Assembly (NCBI GenBank): GCA_028698975.1
Contig: JAQVVK010000121.1
Span: 1-6,386 of the forward strand
From: Victivallaceae bacterium
GTDB lineage: Bacteria > Verrucomicrobiota > Lentisphaeria > Victivallales > Victivallaceae
Length of the DNA: 6,386 nt
Direction of reading: 5' to 3'
The notes beneath the pieces were generated by a model, which was given only the letters and a program-made list of their open reading frames with translations, was not told the DNA's origin and searched no databases. Within the stretch, counting starts at the first letter, position 1. Every line of letters starts with the position of its first letter. A program made the position numbers and the translations under genes. This document shows, in pieces, positions 5,555-6,386 of this stretch.

Positions 5555-6386
5555 AAGGCTGCGCCGGGGACATTTCAAATATCCAGCCCGCCAGATATTT
5601 TTTACGCTCCGGACTCACATCGGTCTTCCCGAATGAGTCGGTTTCCACTATCGACGGTCGTTTGACGGAAACCGGCAGGCGGTTTTCCGCAAACAGACGC
5701 TCCAGCTTCGCCAGATCGCGCTGCTTAACTTCGGTCATGACCGCCACCCGGCGGCCGCGATGACGCTCAAAAAAGTCGGCAATGCGCCGGGTTTCGCCGA
5801 GCGTTGCCCATGTCACCGGCCCGGTAGTCTGCGCATAAAACAAATATTCTCCGGTTGACCGGGTATTGATCTCAAGGATCGCTTCCGGCGGTATCCCGGT
5901 ACAGCGGTGACGAAAACTCTGATAAAACGGCTTGGCGGTGCGGTATTTGGTGATGGACGGCAGGAGACAGCCAAATATGATCGCAACGACCAGCGCGCAA
6001 CCAACCACCACCCCGGCATGGTTGGCGGCCAGCCCGGTCAGGCGGCTCACCGGTTCCCCGGGCTGGCGGTCAAACAACATGAGCGCAAGCAGCAGGACAC
6101 CGCCGACCGGCACCCCGACGAGAATCGTCCAAGGTATGTCAAACTCGACAATGCTCGGCAGAAGCGGTATCAGCAGAGCCGAAGCGGTCGCCAGCGAACC
6201 AGCCACGATCAGGCAATACCTCATGAGCGCAAGTATTGCTGATCCGGCCAAGGCCAGCCACTTGCTGAACTTTGTGCCGGCGTCGGTAAGATTGTCCAAC
6301 GCCGCCGCCATCATGATCGCGCAAAACGGAGCCATCGGCAAAATGTAATACCAGCGGCGCGAACGGGACAGGCAAAACAACCCCAG
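5553..6386 (-). CDS. Membrane glycosyltransferase-like protein (ArnT/PMT, GT39/GT83 type), C-terminal part
   Basis: The last 277 residues of an integral membrane protein, cut at the right edge. Numbering from the first visible codon (6386-6384), it opens with SRSRRWYYILPMAPF (7-21), resembling the conserved Y-Y-x-L-P-x-x-P element of the ArnT/PMT-type (GT-C fold) lipid-linked-sugar transferases. Hydrophobic segments follow at about 12-30, 43-75 (probably two helices), 86-106 and 125-145. The remaining ~130 residues are a soluble tail, probably periplasmic, containing EYLFYAQTTGPVTWATL and ending in WIFEMSPAQP. That topology (many helices, then a small mixed alpha/beta domain) fits ArnT-like enzymes that transfer sugars from polyprenyl phosphate to lipid A or proteins. 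The catalytic Asp/Glu of the first periplasmic loop lies outside the window, so enzyme type and activity cannot be confirmed. It precedes holA in the same operon with no spare bases between its TGA and the alternative holA GTG. Confidence 0.65.
   Translation of the reverse strand: MGLFCLSRSRRWYYILPMAPFCAIMMAAALDNLTDAGTKFSKWLALAGSAILALMRYCLIVAGSLATASALLIPLLPSIVEFDIPWTILVGVPVGGVLLLALMLFDRQPGEPVSRLTGLAANHAGVVVGCALVVAIIFGCLLPSITKYRTAKPFYQSFRHRCTGIPPEAILEINTRSTGEYLFYAQTTGPVTWATLGETRRIADFFERHRGRRVAVMTEVKQRDLAKLERLFAENRLPVSVKRPSIVETDSFGKTDVSPERKKYLAGWIFEMSPAQP

Noticed and set aside
1..6386. Search for CRISPR repeats, tRNA/rRNA genes, insertion sequences or phage genes
   Set aside because: No regularly spaced repeats, cloverleaf-like stretches, terminal inverted repeats or transposase/integrase-like reading frames were seen. 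Nearly all bases are explained by the six genes.

Overview
This window holds six protein-coding genes and almost no intergenic DNA. Four are on the + strand, two on the - strand, and the two sets converge. GC content looks to be in the high fifties by eye (not counted). The genes are tightly packed, with short gaps, stop/start overlaps and GTG starts. This fits an ordinary chromosomal segment of a Gram-negative-type bacterium. A PMCA-type Ca2+ ATPase, a NorM-like MATE pump and an ArnT/PMT-like glycosyltransferase together would suit a PVC-group bacterium (for example Lentisphaerota/Verrucomicrobiota) or a Bacteroidota relative. That placement is a weak inference; no rRNA or other phylogenetic marker is present.

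Layout, left to right. (1) Positions 2-1681 carry the C-terminal two thirds of a type IIB (PMCA-like) calcium-transporting P-type ATPase, cut by the left edge. (2) Fifteen bases later, 1697-2281 encodes a small nucleotidyltransferase-fold protein with an intact three-Asp active site; its substrate is unknown. (3) The only real intergenic region, 2282-2389, contains interleaved short inverted repeats, a weak promoter-like sequence and several mini-ORFs linked by overlapping stop and start codons. (4) Positions 2390-3778 encode a complete 462-residue MATE-family cation-coupled efflux transporter. (5) An alpha/beta hydrolase of the methylesterase/hydroxynitrile-lyase type follows at 3775-4461. 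It starts at a GTG that overlaps the MATE stop codon and has a strong Shine-Dalgarno sequence inside the MATE gene, so the two are probably translationally coupled. (6) On the - strand, 4464-5543 encodes the DNA polymerase III delta subunit (clamp-loader subunit, HolA). (7) On the - strand, 5553-6386 is the C-terminal part of a membrane glycosyltransferase-like protein, cut by the right edge. The holA gene follows it by a few bases at most.

How the genes may work together: the MATE pump and hydrolase form an export-plus-hydrolysis pair, which could protect against or process a small ester-like molecule. The Ca2+ ATPase and nucleotidyltransferase may be co-transcribed, but no functional link is known to me. 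The glycosyltransferase and holA look like an ordinary operon of unrelated housekeeping functions. I see no mobile element, CRISPR array, tRNA, rRNA or clear intrinsic terminator. I do not see convincing evidence for a new biological system. The points most worth checking are the 2282-2393 leader region and the MATE/hydrolase pair.
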